From Nocardioides xinjiangensis (GTDB lineage: Bacteria > Actinomycetota > Actinomycetes > Propionibacteriales > Nocardioidaceae): a stretch of DNA of 64,000 nucleotides. Below the pieces are notes generated by a model. That model did no database searches and was not told the origin of the DNA. It saw nothing but the letters and a program-made list of their open reading frames with translations. Position 1 is the stretch's first letter. Each line of letters starts with the position of its first letter. The position numbers and the translations under genes were made by a program. Of this stretch, positions 10,274 to 18,262 are shown in pieces. Location: NCBI RefSeq assembly GCF_017916455.1, contig NZ_JAFMSY010000004.1:186001-250000 (forward strand). Direction: 5' to 3'.

Positions 10274-12777
10274 GCCCCCGTCGGGGCGCGCGCCGGAGCC
10301 CCGGCGGCCCCGGCGGCCCCGGTGGCACGTCGCCCTCCGTGACCGGCACCCGCACCCGCGTACGGCCCCACGCGCTGCTGCCCGACCGGCACTCGTGGAC
10401 CGACATCGCCTTCACCCTCGCCCTGGCCGGGGTGGCCCTCACCGCGTTCGGCACGTCGTTCACCGGGGTGGGCTACCTCGTCGTCGGCATGGCGGGGGTG
10501 GTCATCGCGGTGGTGGTCACGCACCTCACCCGCGCAGCGGGGTGGCCGGTCGTCTCGTCCGTCGTGATCTGCCTGGCCCTGTTCTTCCTGCTGGGCGGTC
10601 CGCTGTGCCTGCGCTCGCTCGGCGACACCTACGCCCTGCCCGGTGGTGCGACGCTGGCGCGCCTCGCCGACCAGGCGGTCTTCGGCTGGAAGGACCTGCT
10701 CACCACGCTGCCGCCGGTCGACGGCGACGGGCCGCTGCTGGTGCTCCCGTGGCTGGCGGGGATGCTCGCCGGTCTCATGGGCCTGAGCCTGGCGCACCTG
10801 CCGGTGCGGCGCGCCTGGCTGGCCGCGATGCTCCCCGTCGTCGGCATGACGGTCGTGCTGTCCGGCGCCATCCTGCTCGGCGTCCGCCACCCCCAGTCGC
10901 TGCTCGTGCAGGGCTCGGTGTTCACCGGCCTGGCGCTCGCGTGGCTGGCGGTCCGGGCCCGCCGGGCCAGTGCCACCGTGCACGGCGGGGCCACGTCGTA
11001 CGTCAGGGGCGTCGGGGCGGTGGCCATGCTCGCCGCGGCCGCCGGCATCGCCTACCCGGCGAGCGCGATCTTCACCGAGGACGACACCGAGCGCGCCGTC
11101 GCGCGCAACTGGGTGGAGCCGCCCTTCGACATCGGGCGATACCCCTCGCCGCTCGCCGGCTTCCGCAAGTACGTCGACCTCAAGGGCAGGACCGACGCCA
11201 CCAACGTCTACGACAAGGCGCTGCTCGACGTCGAGGGGGTCCCGGCCGGCACGCGGGTCCGGTTCGCCACGATGGACCGCTACGACGGCATGGTGTGGGG
11301 GGCGAGCGACGACGCGCTGCCGGGTCCGGCCGACGACTCCTTCCAGCGGGTGTCGTCGACCATCGACAACCCCGTCGAGGGCGAGGCGGTCGACGTCACC
11401 GTGACCCTCGGCGAGGGGTGGAGGGGCGTGTGGCTGCCGACCGTCGGCGCCCTGCAGTCCATGCAGTTCGAGACCAGCGACGCCCGGACCAAGGCGGAGG
11501 TGTTCCGCTACAACCTCGCCACGTCGACGGCGGTCGTCCCGACCGGCATGCAGCCCGGGGACCGCTACTCCTTCACGGCGGTGCGACCCGACGACGAGCT
11601 GACCGACGAGACCGTCGGCTCCTCCGAGCTCGCGCCCCTGCCGAGCGGGGCGACCTTCATCCAGGGACCGACCGAGAAGTGGACCGAGGACGCGGGCCCC
11701 GACCCGATGGACCGTGTCCTGGCCGCCGCCGAGCACCTGCGCACGCAGGGCAGGTACTCCGACGGCGTGGGTCGCACCGAGCGCATCTACGTGGCCGGAC
11801 ACAGCGTGTGGCGCCTCTCCGACGAGTTCGTCAACGCCCCGCAGATGGTCGGCAACGACGAGCAGTACGCCGCGACCATGGCCCTCGTCGCCAACGGCAT
11901 CGGCGTCCCCGCACGGGTCGTGCTCGGCGCGGTCGTGCCGGAGGACGGCACGGTCATGGGCAAGCACGTGTCCGCGTGGGTGGAGCTGCGCGCCGCCGAC
12001 GGCTCGTGGAAGACGCTGCCCACCGAGGCGTTCATGTCGACGACGCCGCCGGCCGAGCAGATGCCCGAGACCAACACACCGATGTCGGGGACGGTGATCC
12101 CGCCGCCGAACCCGATCCCGCCGCCGTCCGACGCGGGGGAGCAGAGCGACGCCGACCTCAAGGAGCGCAAGGCGACCCGCAAGAAGGCCGACGAGGACGA
12201 GGAGAGCCTCATCCCGGGCGTGCCGTCCTGGCTCGGTGTCGTCCTGGGCTACGTCGGCGTGCCCGTGCTCCTCGTCGCGCTGGTCCTCGGCGGCATCGTC
12301 GGGCTCAAGGCGTTGCGTCGCCACCGTCGTCGCAGCGCCGGCTCGCCGTCGGCACGCTTCGTCGGCGCCTGGCGAGAGCTCGTGGACCACGCCCGCGACC
12401 TGGGGCAGGTCGTCCCACTGGGCCCGACCGTCACCCGTCGCGAGCAGTCGGTGGGCATCGTCTCCGGCCAGGCCGGGGCGCTCGCCCGCCGGGCGGACAG
12501 CTTCGTGTTCGGCCCGCGCACGCCGGAGGCGGGCGCCGCGAGGTCCTACTGGGAGCAGGTGGACGCCGAGCGGCGCGCGATGTCGCAGGAGGTGGGGCGC
12601 TGGCAGCGCGTCCGCGCCGCGATCAGCCTGCGGTCGCTGCGACGCACCTCGCCCGGGGCGGTGCGCGGCCGGCGCCCCGACGCCCGCCCGGAGGCCGGCG
12701 CCGCCGCGACGGACGCCGCGGCCCCCGCGACCGGGCGTGTCGTGCCGACCGCGCGGCGTTCGCGCCGGGTTCGCTGA
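10270..12777 (+). CDS. TgpA-like transglutaminase-fold membrane protein, catalytic triad absent
   Basis: An 835-residue membrane protein of TgpA-like layout: a Pro/Gly-rich N-terminus, about six to seven transmembrane helices (roughly 40-270), a large extracytoplasmic region with a transglutaminase-like domain (about 475-590), a Pro-rich linker, one more helix (about 655-680) and a basic cytoplasmic tail. The triad is not conserved. The Cys position reads GNDEQYA with D530, the His before Ala-Trp is S568 (HVSAW) and the Asp position is P584 (WKTLPTEAF). I therefore predict a binding or structural role and no cross-linking activity. The GTG start overlaps the DUF58 stop. The alignment is by eye and the fold was not computed. 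Confidence 0.88.
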   Translation: MSPRRGARRSPGGPGGPGGTSPSVTGTRTRVRPHALLPDRHSWTDIAFTLALAGVALTAFGTSFTGVGYLVVGMAGVVIAVVVTHLTRAAGWPVVSSVVICLALFFLLGGPLCLRSLGDTYALPGGATLARLADQAVFGWKDLLTTLPPVDGDGPLLVLPWLAGMLAGLMGLSLAHLPVRRAWLAAMLPVVGMTVVLSGAILLGVRHPQSLLVQGSVFTGLALAWLAVRARRASATVHGGATSYVRGVGAVAMLAAAAGIAYPASAIFTEDDTERAVARNWVEPPFDIGRYPSPLAGFRKYVDLKGRTDATNVYDKALLDVEGVPAGTRVRFATMDRYDGMVWGASDDALPGPADDSFQRVSSTIDNPVEGEAVDVTVTLGEGWRGVWLPTVGALQSMQFETSDARTKAEVFRYNLATSTAVVPTGMQPGDRYSFTAVRPDDELTDETVGSSELAPLPSGATFIQGPTEKWTEDAGPDPMDRVLAAAEHLRTQGRYSDGVGRTERIYVAGHSVWRLSDEFVNAPQMVGNDEQYAATMALVANGIGVPARVVLGAVVPEDGTVMGKHVSAWVELRAADGSWKTLPTEAFMSTTPPAEQMPETNTPMSGTVIPPPNPIPPPSDAGEQSDADLKERKATRKKADEDEESLIPGVPSWLGVVLGYVGVPVLLVALVLGGIVGLKALRRHRRRSAGSPSARFVGAWRELVDHARDLGQVVPLGPTVTRREQSVGIVSGQAGALARRADSFVFGPRTPEAGAARSYWEQVDAERRAMSQEVGRWQRVRAAISLRSLRRTSPGAVRGRRPDARPEAGAAATDAAAPATGRVVPTARRSRRVR

Positions 12778-12808
12778 TTGGCGTTCTCGCAGGTCGCCTG
12801 ACTAGACT
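12778..12808 (+). promoter_or_regulatory. Putative promoter of the infA ribosomal cluster
   Basis: TTGGCG (12778-12783) and TAGACT (12803-12808) are separated by 19 nt, just after the preceding stop codon. TAGACT is a good actinobacterial -10, while the spacer is slightly long. It would give a leader of about 200 nt before infA. Confidence 0.4.
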
Positions 12809-12814
12809 GGCTCG

Positions 12815-13021
12815 TCGGCCCAACGTGGGCTGTGTGTCGTGGTGCCTCGCGGCTGCCCGGATCTCGTGCGACTCGTCCCTGACGTGTCGGTGCGCGCCCG
12901 GGAAGGGGCTCCCGGGACGCCCCACGAGGTCCACCGGCCACCTGCGCGCAGGAGCCGGGCGGTTCCCGGGCCGACGGTAGACACGCATTTTGATCCAGCA
13001 CTGCGACAGATTGTGGAGGAC
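12815..13021 (+). other. Untranslated leader upstream of infA
   Basis: No convincing gene lies in this stretch. It contains a hairpin with arms CCCGGGA (12897-12903) and TCCCGGG (12910-12916). A GGAGGA ribosome-binding tract sits immediately before the infA ATG. A regulatory leader is possible but unproven. Confidence 0.3.
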
Positions 13022-13243
13022 ATGCCGAAGAAAGAAGGCGTGATCGAGATCGAGGGCACCGTCGTGGAGGCCCTCCCCAACGCCATGTTCCGCGTGGAGC
13101 TGGCCAACGGGCACAAGGTGCTCGCGCACATCAGCGGCAAGATGCGCCAGCACTACATCCGGATCCTCCCCGAGGACCGGGTCGTGGTGGAGCTCTCGCC
13201 GTACGACCTCACCCGGGGTCGGATCGTCTACCGCTACAAGTGA
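13022..13243 (+). CDS. infA: Translation initiation factor IF-1
   Basis: A 73-residue OB-fold protein of the usual length. The stretch [20 protein letters not shown] and the segment [20 protein letters not shown] are hallmark IF-1 sequence. IF-1 binds the 30S A site and assists IF-2 and IF-3 during initiation. The ATG at 13022 is preceded by a GGAGGA tract. It is first in the actinobacterial infA-rpmJ-rpsM-rpsK-rpsD-rpoA-rplQ cluster and follows a promoter-like sequence about 215 bp upstream. Nothing is unusual about the protein. Confidence 0.98.
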   Translation: MPKKEGVIEIEGTVVEALPNAMFRVELANGHKVLAHISGKMRQHYIRILPEDRVVVELSPYDLTRGRIVYRYK

Positions 13244-13292
13244 CACTGCCAGCCGAGTAGCGAGCCAGCTACACCGTGAGAAAGGCGTTGAC

Positions 13293-13406
13293 ATGAAGGT
13301 CAACCCGAGCGTCAAGCCCATCTGTGACAAGTGCAAGGTCATCCGCCGTCACGGCCGGGTCATGGTCATCTGCGAGAACCCCCGCCACAAGCAGCGGCAG
13401 GGCTGA
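13293..13406 (+). CDS. rpmJ: 50S ribosomal protein L36
   Basis: A 37-residue protein, [16 protein letters not shown] at the start and a basic tail. It carries the zinc-ribbon ligands C11, C14, C27 and H33, so it is the zinc-binding (C+) form. L36 is a small component of the 50S subunit. The ATG follows AGAAAGGC (10 nt gap). Because it is so short it is easily missed; its place between infA and rpsM and its full family match make it secure. Confidence 0.97.
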   Translation: MKVNPSVKPICDKCKVIRRHGRVMVICENPRHKQRQG

Positions 13407-13411
13407 GCGAC

Positions 13412-13434
13412 CTCGTCCGGCTCCGCCGGACGAG
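13412..13434 (+). terminator. Hairpin between rpmJ and rpsM
   Basis: A perfect 10-bp stem (CTCGTCCGGC, then GCCGGACGAG) with a 3-nt loop lies just after the rpmJ stop. No T-tract follows. It could be a weak terminator, attenuator or processing site inside the 231-bp gap before rpsM. I saw no other recognisable element in that gap. Confidence 0.4.
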
Positions 13435-13637
13435 CAGGGCGAGCGGCGCGGCCGCTTGCGGCTCGACCCGAGCAGGACCACCGCACCACCGCACAACTGA
13501 AACACCACAACGTGATCGCTAGGCCGGGCACCGCCCGACCGAAGTCACCTCCGGAGCACTGGCCGGAGCCCACCCGAGGCGGGATGGGACGCGACACGAC
13601 CAGAAACCAGCGCACGAACAGACAAGGAAACCGCCAC

Positions 13638-14012
13638 ATGGCACGCCTCGTTGGTGTTGACCTCCCGCGCGACAAGCGCATCGAGGTCGCCCTCACCTAC
13701 ATCTACGGCATCGGCCGTACCCGCGCCAAGCAGCTGCTCGAGACCACCGGTGTCGACCCGAACGCCCGCGTCCACACGCTCGGTGACGAGGAGCTGGTCA
13801 AGCTTCGCGACGAGATCGAAGCCAACTTCAAGATCGAGGGTGACCTCCGGCGTGAGGTCCAGGCGGACATCCGCCGCAAGATCGAGATCGGCAGCTACCA
13901 GGGTCGCCGCCACCGCATGGGCCTCCCGGTCCGCGGCCAGCGCACCAAGACCAACGCGCGCACCCGCAAGGGCCCCAAGCGCACCGTCGCCGGCAAGAAG
14001 AAGGCCAAGTGA
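13638..14012 (+). CDS. rpsM: 30S ribosomal protein S13
   Basis: A 124-residue S13 with the helix-two-turn-helix region ([14 protein letters not shown], 22-35) and the conserved basic C-terminus ([18 protein letters not shown], about 98-115). S13 sits in the 30S head and contacts the 50S subunit and P-site tRNA. The ATG is preceded by AAGGAAA about 9 nt upstream. It is followed after 70 bp by rpsK, the usual order. Length and sequence are normal for actinobacteria. Confidence 0.98.
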   Translation: MARLVGVDLPRDKRIEVALTYIYGIGRTRAKQLLETTGVDPNARVHTLGDEELVKLRDEIEANFKIEGDLRREVQADIRRKIEIGSYQGRRHRMGLPVRGQRTKTNARTRKGPKRTVAGKKKAK

Positions 14013-14082
14013 TCGCACGCCTCACGGCGTCTCACTGACCTCTTCCACGAAGCTTCCCGACCAGAACCTCAGGAGTTACTGA

Positions 14083-14478
14083 ATGCCTCCCAAGAGCCGC
14101 GCGACCAAGGTGCGCCGCAAGGAGAAGAAGAACGTCGCCCAGGGCGAAGCCCACATCAAGAGCACGTTCAACAACACCATCGTCACGATCACCGACCCGA
14201 CCGGTGCGGTGATCTCGTGGGCCTCTGCCGGCACCGTCGGCTTCAAGGGCTCGCGCAAGTCCACCCCCTTCGCCGCCCAGATGGCTGCCGAGGCCGCCGG
14301 CCGTCGCGCCATGGACCACGGCATGAAGAAGATCGACGTCTTCGTCAAGGGCCCGGGCTCGGGTCGTGAGACCGCCATCCGGTCGCTGGGTGCCATCGGC
14401 CTCGAGGTCGGCACCATCCAGGACGTCACGCCCACCCCGCACAACGGATGCCGGCCGCCCAAGCGCCGCCGCGTCTGA
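14083..14478 (+). CDS. rpsK: 30S ribosomal protein S11
   Basis: A 131-residue S11. Conserved segments include [18 protein letters not shown] (24-41) and the C-terminal [17 protein letters not shown]11 helps form the 30S platform and the mRNA exit region next to S7 and S18. An AGGAG site lies 6 nt upstream of the ATG. It stands between rpsM and rpsD, 28 bp before the latter. The N-terminal region is rich in Lys and Arg, as in other actinobacterial S11 proteins. Confidence 0.98.
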   Translation: MPPKSRATKVRRKEKKNVAQGEAHIKSTFNNTIVTITDPTGAVISWASAGTVGFKGSRKSTPFAAQMAAEAAGRRAMDHGMKKIDVFVKGPGSGRETAIRSLGAIGLEVGTIQDVTPTPHNGCRPPKRRRV

Positions 14479-14506
14479 CCCGAGACTGAGAAAGAGAGAC
14501 TGACAC

Positions 14507-15115
14507 ATGGCCCGCTACACCGGTCCCATGACCCGCAAGTCGCGCCGTCTCGGTGTCGACCTCGTCGGCGGCGACTCCGCCTTCGAGAAGCGTCCCTACG
14601 CCCCCGGCCAGCACGGCCGCGGCCGCATCAAGGAGTCGGAGTACCTGCTCCAGCTCCGTGAGAAGCAGAAGGCGCGCTTCACCTACGGCGTGATGGAGAA
14701 GCAGTTCGTCCGCTACTACAAGGAGGCCAGCCGCCGCCAGGGCAAGACCGGCGACAACCTCCTGCAGCTGCTCGAGTGCCGCCTCGACAACGTGGTCTAC
14801 CGCGCCGGCTTCGCCCGCACGCGCCGCCAGGCCCGCCAGCTCGTCGTGCACGGCCACTTCCTGGTCAACGGCAAGAAGGTGGACATCCCGTCCTACCAGG
14901 TCACCGACCACGACATCATCGACGTGCGCGAGAAGTCGCTGGAGCTGACCCCGCTGATCGTGGCCCGTGAGACCCACGGCGAGCGCGTCGTCCCCGCCTG
15001 GCTCGAGGTCATCCCCTCGCGGATGCGCATCCTGGTGCACCAGGTCCCGGTCCGGGCGCAGATCGACGTCCCGGTCCAGGAGCAGCTCATCGTGGAGTAC
15101 TACTCCAAGAAGTGA
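14507..15115 (+). CDS. rpsD: 30S ribosomal protein S4
   Basis: A 202-residue S4 with an N-terminal region lacking the zinc-ligand cysteines (C-minus form) and a C-terminal S4 RNA-binding domain (about 92-155, with RLDNVVYRAGFARTRRQARQ). S4 nucleates 30S assembly, and in many bacteria it represses its own operon. A GAGAGA tract lies about 6 nt before the ATG. Its stop is followed almost immediately by a 16-bp perfect hairpin, so rpsD may be the end of one transcriptional unit. Confidence 0.98.
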   Translation: MARYTGPMTRKSRRLGVDLVGGDSAFEKRPYAPGQHGRGRIKESEYLLQLREKQKARFTYGVMEKQFVRYYKEASRRQGKTGDNLLQLLECRLDNVVYRAGFARTRRQARQLVVHGHFLVNGKKVDIPSYQVTDHDIIDVREKSLELTPLIVARETHGERVVPAWLEVIPSRMRILVHQVPVRAQIDVPVQEQLIVEYYSKK

Positions 15116-15120
15116 CCCAC

Positions 15121-15157
15121 CGTCGGTGGCCGCCCGCGCCCCGGGCGGCCACCGACG
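15121..15157 (+). terminator. Strong hairpin between rpsD and rpoA
   Basis: A perfect 16-bp GC-rich stem (15121-15136 with 15142-15157) and a 5-nt loop begin six bases after the rpsD stop. No T-run follows, which is common for actinobacterial terminators. It could terminate or attenuate transcription into rpoA, or cap the upstream mRNA after processing. Confidence 0.6.
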
Positions 15158-15232
15158 CCCCGCTCTTCCCCTCGCCAACTCCATCAGGTTCGGATCCGTC
15201 AAATAGTGGGTGGATCCGGAAAGGAAAACTCC

Positions 15233-16249
15233 GTGCTTATCGCTCAGCGCCCGACCCTCACGGAAGAGACCGTCGACGAGTTCCGCTCGCGGTTCGTCAT
15301 CGAGCCCCTCGAGCCCGGCTTCGGCTACACGCTCGGCAACTCGCTTCGTCGTACGCTCCTCAGCTCCATCCCGGGTGCCTCGGTCACCAGCATCAAGGTC
15401 GACTCCGTCCTCCACGAGTTCTCGACGATCGAGGGCGTCACCGAGGACATGACCGAGATCATCCTCAACCTCAAGGGACTCGTCGTCTCCTCCGAGCACG
15501 ACGAGCCGGTCGTGATGTACCTGCGCAAGTCCGGTGCCGGTGACGTCACCGCCGCCGACATCACCCCGCCCGCCGGTGTCGAGGTGCACAACCCCGAGCT
15601 CAAGATCGCCACGCTGTCCGACAAGGGCAAGCTGGAGATGGAGCTCGTCGTCGAGCGCGGTCGCGGCTACGTCTCGTCCGTGCAGAACAAGGGCGCCGAC
15701 AACGAGATCGGCCGCATGCCCGTCGACTCGATCTACAGCCCCGTGCTGAAGGTGACCTACAAGGTCGAGGCGACCCGTGTCGAGCAGCGCACCGACTTCG
15801 ACAAGCTGGTCATCGACGTCGAGACGAAGCCGTCGATCCGTCCCCGCGACGCCATCGCCTCGGCCGGCAAGACCCTGGTGGAGCTCTTCGGCCTGGCCCG
15901 CGAGCTCAACGTCGAGGCCGAGGGCATCGACATCGGCCCGTCGCCGGTCGACGAGCAGCTCGCCGCCGACCTGGCACTGCCGGTCGAGGACCTCCAGCTG
16001 ACGGTCCGCAGCTACAACTGCCTCAAGCGCGAGGGCATCCACACCGTGGGTGAGCTGATCTCCCGCTCCGAGCAGGACCTGCTCGACATCCGCAACTTCG
16101 GCGCGAAGTCGATCGACGAGGTGAAGGCCAAGCTCGTCGAGATGGGCCTCTCGCTCAAGGACAGCGCGCCCGGCTTCGACCCGCACGCCGCCCTCGCCGC
16201 CTACGGCGACGACGACGACGACGCGTTCATCGAGGACGAGCAGCTCTGA
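15233..16249 (+). CDS. rpoA: DNA-directed RNA polymerase subunit alpha
   Basis: A 338-residue alpha subunit. The N-terminal assembly domain (about 1-225) has [15 protein letters not shown] and [20 protein letters not shown]. The C-terminal domain (about 245-315) has [14 protein letters not shown] and [16 protein letters not shown], and an acidic tail follows. It dimerises to seed RNA polymerase assembly and contacts UP elements and activators. GTG 15233 was chosen because actinobacterial RpoA starts with (M/V)LIAQRPTL and AAGGA lies about 8 nt upstream; an in-frame GTG at 15206 is less likely. The upstream hairpin suggests that rpoA may have its own promoter. Confidence 0.98.
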   Translation: MLIAQRPTLTEETVDEFRSRFVIEPLEPGFGYTLGNSLRRTLLSSIPGASVTSIKVDSVLHEFSTIEGVTEDMTEIILNLKGLVVSSEHDEPVVMYLRKSGAGDVTAADITPPAGVEVHNPELKIATLSDKGKLEMELVVERGRGYVSSVQNKGADNEIGRMPVDSIYSPVLKVTYKVEATRVEQRTDFDKLVIDVETKPSIRPRDAIASAGKTLVELFGLARELNVEAEGIDIGPSPVDEQLAADLALPVEDLQLTVRSYNCLKREGIHTVGELISRSEQDLLDIRNFGAKSIDEVKAKLVEMGLSLKDSAPGFDPHAALAAYGDDDDDAFIEDEQL

Positions 16250-16344
16250 ACCCCCGGGCTCCGGCCCGACCTCACCCAAACCGACCGGCGCCGCCGGTCG
16301 TCTACCCGGGTACCTGACACGGCCCGAGAGAAGAAAGGCACCCC

Positions 16345-16950
16345 ATGCCCAAGCCCAAGAAGGGTCCCCGCCTCGGCGGCAGCCCGGCCCACCAGCGCTT
16401 GATGCTGTCGAACCTGGCGACCGCCCTGTTCGAGCACGGCCGGATCACCACCACTGAGACCCGGGCGCGCCTACTGCGCCCGGTCGCGGAGAAGCTGATC
16501 ACCAAGGCCAAGCGCGGCGACCTGCACAACCGTCGCGAGGTCCTCAAGACCATCCGTGACAAGTCGGTCGTGCACACCCTGTTCACCGAGATCGCGCCGA
16601 CCTTCGCCGAGCGTCCCGGTGGCTACACCCGGATCACCAAGATCGGCCCCCGCAAGGGCGACAACGCCCCCATGGCGATCATCGAGCTGGTGACCGAGGC
16701 CTACAGCCCCAAGGCCCCGTCGACGAAGAAGACCGAGGCCGCTGCCGCTCCCGCGCCGGCCGCCGAGGCCGCTCCCGCCGAGGTCGAGGCCGAGGGCGTC
16801 GACGGCGAGACCGAGGTGCTCGACACCGAGGCCACCGAGGTCGAGTCGGCCGAGGCGCAGGCCCAGGGCGACGCCGCCGAGGTCACCGACGCGCCGGAGG
16901 CCTCCGAGGCCACCGACGAGCCGGCTGCCGAGGACGACACCAAGGCCTGA
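16345..16950 (+). CDS. rplQ: 50S ribosomal protein L17 with acidic C-terminal extension
   Basis: Residues 1-122 are a normal L17 ([21 protein letters not shown] at 11-31; the ERPGGYTRI motif). Residues 123-201 are an Ala/Glu/Asp-rich low-complexity tail absent from the classic 120-residue protein. L17 lies near the peptide exit tunnel of the 50S subunit. The ATG is preceded by AGAAAGG. The gene closes the rpoA unit and is followed by a terminator hairpin. Similar acidic tails are known from other actinobacteria, so this is a lineage trait; its function is unclear. Confidence 0.97.
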   Translation: MPKPKKGPRLGGSPAHQRLMLSNLATALFEHGRITTTETRARLLRPVAEKLITKAKRGDLHNRREVLKTIRDKSVVHTLFTEIAPTFAERPGGYTRITKIGPRKGDNAPMAIIELVTEAYSPKAPSTKKTEAAAAPAPAAEAAPAEVEAEGVDGETEVLDTEATEVESAEAQAQGDAAEVTDAPEASEATDEPAAEDDTKA

Positions 16951-16973
16951 TCCAGGTCCACCCGCACCACGCG

Positions 16974-17003
16974 AGGCCCGCCACCCTTCGGGGCGGCGGG
17001 CCT
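16974..17003 (+). terminator. Terminator after rplQ
   Basis: A 13-bp stem with one mismatch (AGGCCCGCC and CCC against GGG and GGCGGGCCT) is closed by the stable tetraloop TTCG (16987-16990). It lies 24 bp after the rplQ stop. No U-tract follows. It precedes the palindromic repeat array. Confidence 0.65.
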
Positions 17004-17036
17004 TCGCGCGTCCCGGGCGCGGACGTCGTACGCCCG

Positions 17037-17252
17037 AGCGGTGCGTGGGGCAGGTTTTCGCGGGCAGGAAGCTGCCTCACGCACCGCTGGCGCGGAGGTC
17101 GTGGGTCGAGCGGTGCGTGGCGCAGGTTTCCGCGGGCAGGAAGCTGCCTCACGCACCGCTGACGCGGTGTTGTACACCCGACCGGTGCGTGAGGCAGATT
17201 TTCGCGGGCAGGAACCTGCCTCACGCACCGCTGACGCGGAGGTCCAGGGTCG
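17037..17252. repeat. Three tandem 72-bp units, each with a 52-bp palindrome
   Basis: Copies at 17037-17088, 17109-17160 and 17181-17232 have an exact 72-bp period. Each begins with (A/C)GGTGCGTG and G(G/C)CAG, and ends CTGCCTCACGCACCGCT, so the ends pair. In copy 3 the stem is 15 bp without mismatch. The middle contains TTTCGCGGGCAGGAA in all copies (TTTTCGCGGG in two). The 20-bp spacers are also related (G-C-G-C-G-G near the start, G-T-C-G at the end in two). The array lies between convergent rplQ and the panE-like gene. It resembles REP/palindromic intergenic elements; it could terminate transcription both ways. Short open frames across it are by-products of the repeat. Confidence 0.85.
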
Positions 17253-17274
17253 TACGCCGAGCGAGCGGGGCCGG

Positions 17275-18231
17275 TCAGAGCGCCGCGAGGACCGCGCCGG
17301 CGTCGAGGCTGCGGGGCGGGCCGCCCGTGGCGGCCAGCCTCCGCGTCGCGGCCACGACGGCCTCGTTGACCGGCGTCGGGAGGCCGAGGAGCCTGCCCTG
17401 GAGCACGACCTCGCCGGCGAGGTAGTCGATCTCGGAGTCTCCGGTGGCGCGGGTCAGGCTCTGCCACGTCGACCCGCCCCGGCGATCGAGGTCGGGGCGG
17501 CGCACGAGGATCGACCCGCGCCGGGCGCGGTCCTCCTCGGCGCTCACGACCGTGGCGCCCGCCGCGGCGAGCACCTGCTCCCCCTCCGCCTGCGCCAGCT
17601 CTGCGAGCCGGTCGGCCTCCTCGCCCTCGGCGAACGAGGCGTCCACGCCGTTGCCGAGGTTCATCACCAGCTTGCGGCGCTTCATCGCCATGATGTCCTC
17701 GCGCTCCACCGACTCGATCCGCGCGGCGCGGAGGTCGGCCGACACCGCGGCCGTGGTGGCGTCGGTGCCGCCCGGGAAGCGGCCGATGTCGAGGATCGCC
17801 GGCGTGGGGTGGCACGAGGCCACCACGACCCCCGGCTCGAGGTGGGTGGCCGGCAGCATCACGCAGACGGCGTACGTGCGGGCGAAGAGCCGCAGCACCG
17901 CCAGCTCGGTCGCGACGCCGTTGGTCAGGCAGACGACCGGCACGTCCGCCGGAGCGTGGGCCCGCAGGTCCGCCAGGGCGGCGGCCGCCTGGTGCGACTT
18001 CACCGCCAGCAGCACGACCGTGTCGTCGGTCCACTCGACGTCCGCCGCCGAGTCGGTGGCCGGCGCGTCGACGCGGTGGCGGCCGTCGCCGGCGTCGAGG
18101 GTGAGGCCGCGGGCGCGGATCGCCGCGAGGTGCTCGCCGCGGGCGACCAGCGTGACAGCGCTGCCGGCCCGGTGGAGGTGTCCGCCGACGACCCCGCCGA
18201 CGGCGCCCGCGCCGTACACCACGTATCGCAT
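17275..18231 (-). CDS. 2-dehydropantoate 2-reductase (KPR/PanE) family protein
   Basis: A 318-residue Rossmann enzyme with the dinucleotide motif GAGAVGGVVGGHL (8-20) and the family's LAVKSHQ (75-81), LTNGV and MKRRKLVMNLGN segments. Members reduce ketopantoate to pantoate with NADPH, a step toward CoA, but several paralogues use other 2-keto acids. No other pantothenate genes are adjacent, so I do not assign panE. The ATG at 18231 has no Shine-Dalgarno but a -10-like TAGGCT ends exactly 6 nt before it, so the transcript may be leaderless. It is read toward the palindromic array. Confidence 0.88.
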   Translation of the reverse strand: MRYVVYGAGAVGGVVGGHLHRAGSAVTLVARGEHLAAIRARGLTLDAGDGRHRVDAPATDSAADVEWTDDTVVLLAVKSHQAAAALADLRAHAPADVPVVCLTNGVATELAVLRLFARTYAVCVMLPATHLEPGVVVASCHPTPAILDIGRFPGGTDATTAAVSADLRAARIESVEREDIMAMKRRKLVMNLGNGVDASFAEGEEADRLAELAQAEGEQVLAAAGATVVSAEEDRARRGSILVRRPDLDRRGGSTWQSLTRATGDSEIDYLAGEVVLQGRLLGLPTPVNEAVVAATRRLAATGGPPRSLDAGAVLAAL

Positions 18232-18237
18232 GCCCCG

Positions 18238-18243
18238 AGCCTA
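18238..18243 (-). promoter_or_regulatory. -10 box for a leaderless panE-like transcript
   Basis: TAGGCT on the minus strand ends 6 nt before the ATG. That is the usual spacing for leaderless actinobacterial mRNAs, and no ribosome site is present. The -35 region was not recognised. Confidence 0.4.
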
Positions 18244-18262
18244 GGAGCGCCCGCGGCGCGGG

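Noticed and set aside
9415-12390. A 991-codon antisense frame under DUF58 and the transglutaminase-like gene
   Set aside because: It has no recognisable motif and a composition typical of GC-driven shadow frames; both sense genes are solid.
17037-17252. CRISPR array
   Set aside because: The spacers are related to each other and the units are strong palindromes of 52 bp; no cas gene is near.
17041-17425. Short genes inside the palindromic array with repeated peptides
   Set aside because: Open frames on both strands repeat because the DNA repeats; no ribosome site or family match.
17275-18231. Assignment of panE as a pantothenate-pathway gene
   Set aside because: The family includes many paralogues with other substrates and no pantothenate gene is adjacent, so only the family is given.
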